Positions 61,100 to 64,000 of a stretch of DNA of 64,000 nt are shown here, piece after piece. The stretch comes from Liolophura sinensis (taxonomy: Eukaryota > Mollusca > Polyplacophora > Chitonida > Chitonidae). The notes under the pieces are model-generated. The model searched no databases, had not been told where the DNA came from, and saw nothing but the letters and a program-made list of their open reading frames with translations. The stretch covers positions 27,631,265-27,695,264 of the forward strand of contig NC_088303.1 in assembly GCF_032854445.1 (NCBI RefSeq). Reading direction: 5' to 3'. Position 1 is the stretch's first letter. Each line of letters starts with the position of its first letter. A program made the translations under genes and the position numbers.

Positions 61100-61926
61100 G
61101 TAGTCTCTGATCGAAAAATATGGTTGAAAAAGGGGATGCCTCCTTTGTTGTTTCCAGCATATTGTTCCCCATTTTGTTCAGTTGATATATTTATCTCTGT
61201 AATTCACTGTAGGTTGATCTTCTTATTTTGTTTAGTGTTTTACATGTATTGCATATTTCTGTTGATGTCTGATGATTTTCTTCGATTGCTCAACCGTGTA
61301 ATACGCATAGAGTTTAAATGTAGTTTACAGTACATGCATGCAGCTCTGTGACAGTATTCTTGTAGGCTACAGTTAGACATTTCGTCTTCGAAACTGATTA
61401 TATTTTATGTCTTTTTGAGTTGCTGAACAAATTTTCGTTTAGTTTAAAAAACAGTTGTATTGTTGCTTAACTAGAAAAGATGAAAAAGAGCAAGATCGAG
61501 CTGAGGAGTTTGAAAGTTTTTCTTATGGCCCAGGTTTGCAGAAAATTTGGCGCAAGTTCTTTTTAAGGAGCCAAAAACTAATTCCAACAACTACAAAAGA
61601 CAGAGAGCAATTCTGACAGGCCACAATGTGAATTACTATTTTTGAGCCTAAGAAATTTTGAGCACCTCTGAACTGTTATCTAAAGAAAACTTTGAAAAAA
61701 TTTCTACTTCAGTATCAAAAGTAAGCGCTTTGACGAGAGTGCAACAAGTCAGTGAACAGTGTGGAATAGGCTAAAGAGACTTATTTTGGGAGGTAGGAAA
61801 TTAACGAAGCTGATATCAAAGTTATCAGAAATGAATATATATTTATTGTTCCGGGGCCTATAGAGGTAATCTAACAGATTATAAGGCTACAAAAATAGTT
61901 GAACAATTTTTCTTTCTCCCTCACAG

Positions 61927-62103
61927 CTGCTTATGCAGAAATCCTTTGCAAGACTTGGTTGATGAAGAGCGATTGATGGATGAAACCTTAATCTTAAAGT
62001 GTACAGCACGAATGAAAAAGAGACACACTTTAAGTGACAAGGGCCTTAGGAAAGGAAGTCCTATAGGTTTGCTCATATGTGTTGTTACGTTTTTACTTAT
62101 TTA
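61927..62103 (+). CDS. Candidate exon of an unidentified gene
   Basis: After a good acceptor (TTTCTTTCTCCCTCACAG) one frame stays open: CRNPLQDLVDEERLMDE, LILKCTARMKKRH, then LSDKGLRKGSPIG. The mixed charged and hydrophobic pattern looks like real protein, and the other two frames close within about 60 bases. It could end at a GT donor after 62066, or read on to the TAG at 62101-62103 as a last exon. It may be the third or later exon of the gene starting at 60058. Family not recognised. Confidence 0.4.
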
Positions 62104-63596
62104 GTGTCTGCTTGTTCATTAGTCTTTTTAACACTAACCTTCTATTGGCTGTGTATTTTTTTTAAACCCGGCAAGTTTATAGAGGATCTATAATGTTTAC
62201 TTGATATTTTTGTAGAGAAAAGGAAAAAAAAAAAAAAGTGATGCCCAAGTATTTTTGTGAATGTTCGTGACATTTGCTCTGAGCTATGCTATATATACCT
62301 CTGCTTGGTGAATTTTTAATTGAGGTTTGCGAAATGTATACCTACATGTATATTGAAAGGAATCCAAATGAAAGTTGAATTATGACCGTTTAGGTTGTCG
62401 AGGTGTAACTTGTAATAACCCGTGCCGGTCCATTCTTGATACTAGGTGTTAAAGGCCGATGTAAGTCCAATAAGGTTACCCAGGATTACAGTCCATGTCA
62501 TGCGGGACACTATAACTCAGCAGTTCCCTTAGGTCACAAGCGAGCACAACCGATGAGGGATTTGCACTTTTAGGTTAGCTGTGGGGCGGATTTTCAGAAT
62601 TGTGCAAATAATCGTAGTGTCCAAATCAGGGTATAATCCAGTATACAGATTTATGTGTTGCCCCCCCCCCCCCCCCCCCAAAAAAAAAAACATCCCTACA
62701 CAGGTTGCCATGTGCATTGGCAAGAGCTTGTCTATAAAATGTGATGTTAGCTGATTCAAATCTGAAGTTGTGTTGTTCTTCTATCAGTTGGATTTATTTA
62801 TTTATTTATTTGATTGGTGTCTTACGCTGTGCTCAAGAATATTTCACTTATTCGACGGAGGCCAGCATTATTGTGGGAAGAAACTCACGGCCATCTGCAG
62901 GTTGCTGAAAGACCTTCCCACGTACGGCCGGAGAGGAAGTCAACAGGAGCTGGACTTGAACTAACAGCGACAGCATTGGTGAGAGACTCCTGGATCATTA
63001 CGCTAGGCTTGCGCGCTAACCAACTGAGCCACGGAGGCCCCTATAGCAACTGGACTTGTGTTAAGCCGGGCTCCCACGAAGGAATTTGTCGTATCGAAAG
63101 TAGGATGGAAATAAATTCTGTGAGACGCATTATCAAATAGCGCATATTCTACATTTTTGGTTATGGTTGAATTCAACTGGTCGACTTAACAGTTGCACGG
63201 TGTGAACGTGGCCTTAGTTTGTTCAGCTTTGCTAGGTCGGGCCGTGGGCTTCGAACAACAATACATAACCTAGCGTATATGCGATTATATGGCACTGACC
63301 TCTGTATATTATATATAGGGCGTGAAAAGCAACTATCGATTGAAATTTTAAAACTCATGACGCCGGATGTTCATATCAAATATATTCCAACAGATCTAGT
63401 TCAGGTTTTGTATTGCATACATAAAGCTCATCTTGGTGAAACAGTTGTCCTGCATTATAAAGTAAATTCGAGTTTTGCTGATTACCAAATTTTCAAGTGT
63501 CGAATAATAAGGAAGCACGACAAACAATCGAGGTAGTAGTGTTGGACATTTTGTATGGCATGTGACATGAGAATACTGCACAGATAATAAGTGTAC
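62104..63596. other. Intergenic DNA with one SINE-A
   Basis: Contains a C-run followed by an A-run near 62660-62690 and a full SINE-A at 62790. An open frame at 63219-63536 plus (about 105 codons) has no recognised homology and lies just beyond the 3' end of the minus-strand gene. I do not call it a gene. Confidence 0.5.
62790..63044 (-). mobile_element. SINE-A, near full length
   Basis: TTTATTTATTTATTTATTTG then ATTGGTGTCTTACGCTGTGC, TTCCCACGTACGGCCGGAG, CTTGAACTAACAGCGACAGC, head GCGCGCTAACCAACTGAGCC then ACGGAGGCCCC. The AACCGGGC-GGGGAAAC core is deleted. No perfect target duplication. Confidence 0.92.
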
Positions 63597-63936
63597 TTAA
63601 ACAGCCGCCTCCCTCAACTCTCCTTCCGAATCTTCATGGTCGTCAAATAACTGGAAGTCTTCAACATCTGTGTGAGCGTGTATTCCGGGATCTATACCTT
63701 GTTCCCGACACAGTCGTTCCAATTCTCTGACGTTGGATTTGGAAAGGCGAAGGTATCCACAATTAAGCATGGCCAGAGGGTCAAAAGTGACCTCTTTATA
63801 CTGAGATTTGTACGCGCCTAAAATGTCTGAGAGCATTTCCAGTCCGGACACCCTCCTCTTGGCGTTATGATGATGTAAAGTTCCCGAGGAACCCGTCTTA
63901 CTAACGCTGCTTCTCCGGGCTAAATCGACAGATTGT
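63597..63936 (-). CDS. 3'-terminal coding exon of an unidentified gene (continues off the right edge)
   Basis: The acceptor TTTTTTACTTTGTGTTGCAG is followed by 112 in-phase codons and a stop at 63597. The product begins QSVDLARRSSVSKTG and continues through HHHNAKRRVS and MLSDILGAYKSQYKE. The densest part is DPLAMLNCGYLRLSKSNV, then RELERLCREQGIDPGIH, and an acidic tail with VEDFQLFDDHEDSEGE. The block around FDPLAMLNCGYLRLS has the look of a conserved animal family, but I cannot name it. There is no transmembrane segment, and the Ser/Arg-rich start followed by an acidic tail suggests a soluble protein. Upstream exons lie beyond the window. Confidence 0.75.
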
Positions 63937-64000
63937 CTGCAACACAAAGTAAAAAATTACCATCATTGCGTGCAGTCATACTTATAGGGTGCAATCGCTT

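Noticed and set aside
61475-61533. Charged open stretch KDEKEQDRAEEFESFSYGP as an exon of the gene starting at 60058
   Set aside because: Its phase fits neither the exon ending at 61099 nor the candidate exon at 61927, and the acceptor is weak.
58150-63000. UBE2V1-type sequence fused downstream of PEDS1, as in the human read-through gene
   Set aside because: No sequence resembling a UBC-like fold was recognised in the downstream region.
63219-63536. 105-codon plus-strand open frame
   Set aside because: No homology recognised; it lies in the probable 3' region of the minus-strand gene and just after a SINE-A. Kept only as a note.

Overview
The window is animal nuclear DNA, most likely from a mollusc or a related lophotrochozoan. 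Genes are split into short exons with GT/AG introns, base composition is AT-rich, and about 30 full or partial copies of two tRNA-derived SINE families are scattered through introns and intergenic DNA. One SINE ends in AATCAAATAAATAAAT and the other in AAGCACTCACTCAC. The phylum call rests on recognising that SINE style and is an inference. I saw no retroviral, Polinton or other virus-like element, no rRNA gene, no convincing intact tRNA gene and no CRISPR array.

Layout, left to right. (1) 433-5592, minus: 5' part of a TTLL9-type tubulin glutamylase gene, running off the left edge into a 29-bp satellite. (2) 7366-11851, plus: complete five-exon DUSP22-type dual-specificity phosphatase, divergent from TTLL9. 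(3) 11.9-26.6 kb: no recognisable gene; microsatellites, a 23-bp minisatellite, a small inverted-repeat element and SINE fragments. (4) 31090-41155, plus: complete ten-exon interferon regulatory factor gene with an N-terminal DNA-binding domain and a C-terminal IRF-association domain; its non-coding 5' part probably lies upstream. (5) 43.6-45.7 kb: cluster of diverged copies of one long repeat. (6) 46091-53317, minus: complete six-exon MTG2 (mitochondrial Obg GTPase). (7) 54962-58149, plus: complete five-exon PEDS1/TMEM189 (plasmanylethanolamine desaturase), divergent from MTG2. (8) 60058-62103, plus: probable start of a gene I cannot name. (9) 63597-63936, minus: 3'-terminal coding exon of another gene I cannot name, running off the right edge.

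The genes are ordinary, functionally unrelated housekeeping and regulatory genes: axonemal tubulin modification, signalling phosphatase, immune or developmental transcription factor, mitoribosome assembly and plasmalogen synthesis. For the named genes, exon boundaries were placed by hand so that reading phase is continuous across every junction.

The most unusual content is around the IRF gene. The 3' splice-site region of its first coding exon and the 5' splice-site region of its seventh coding exon are each repeated many times in the neighbouring intron. A further intron holds a 4 x 22-bp higher-order minisatellite, and a cluster of AACACA/TGTGTT palindromes interrupts the upstream array. 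I see no clear evidence of an undescribed multi-gene system.
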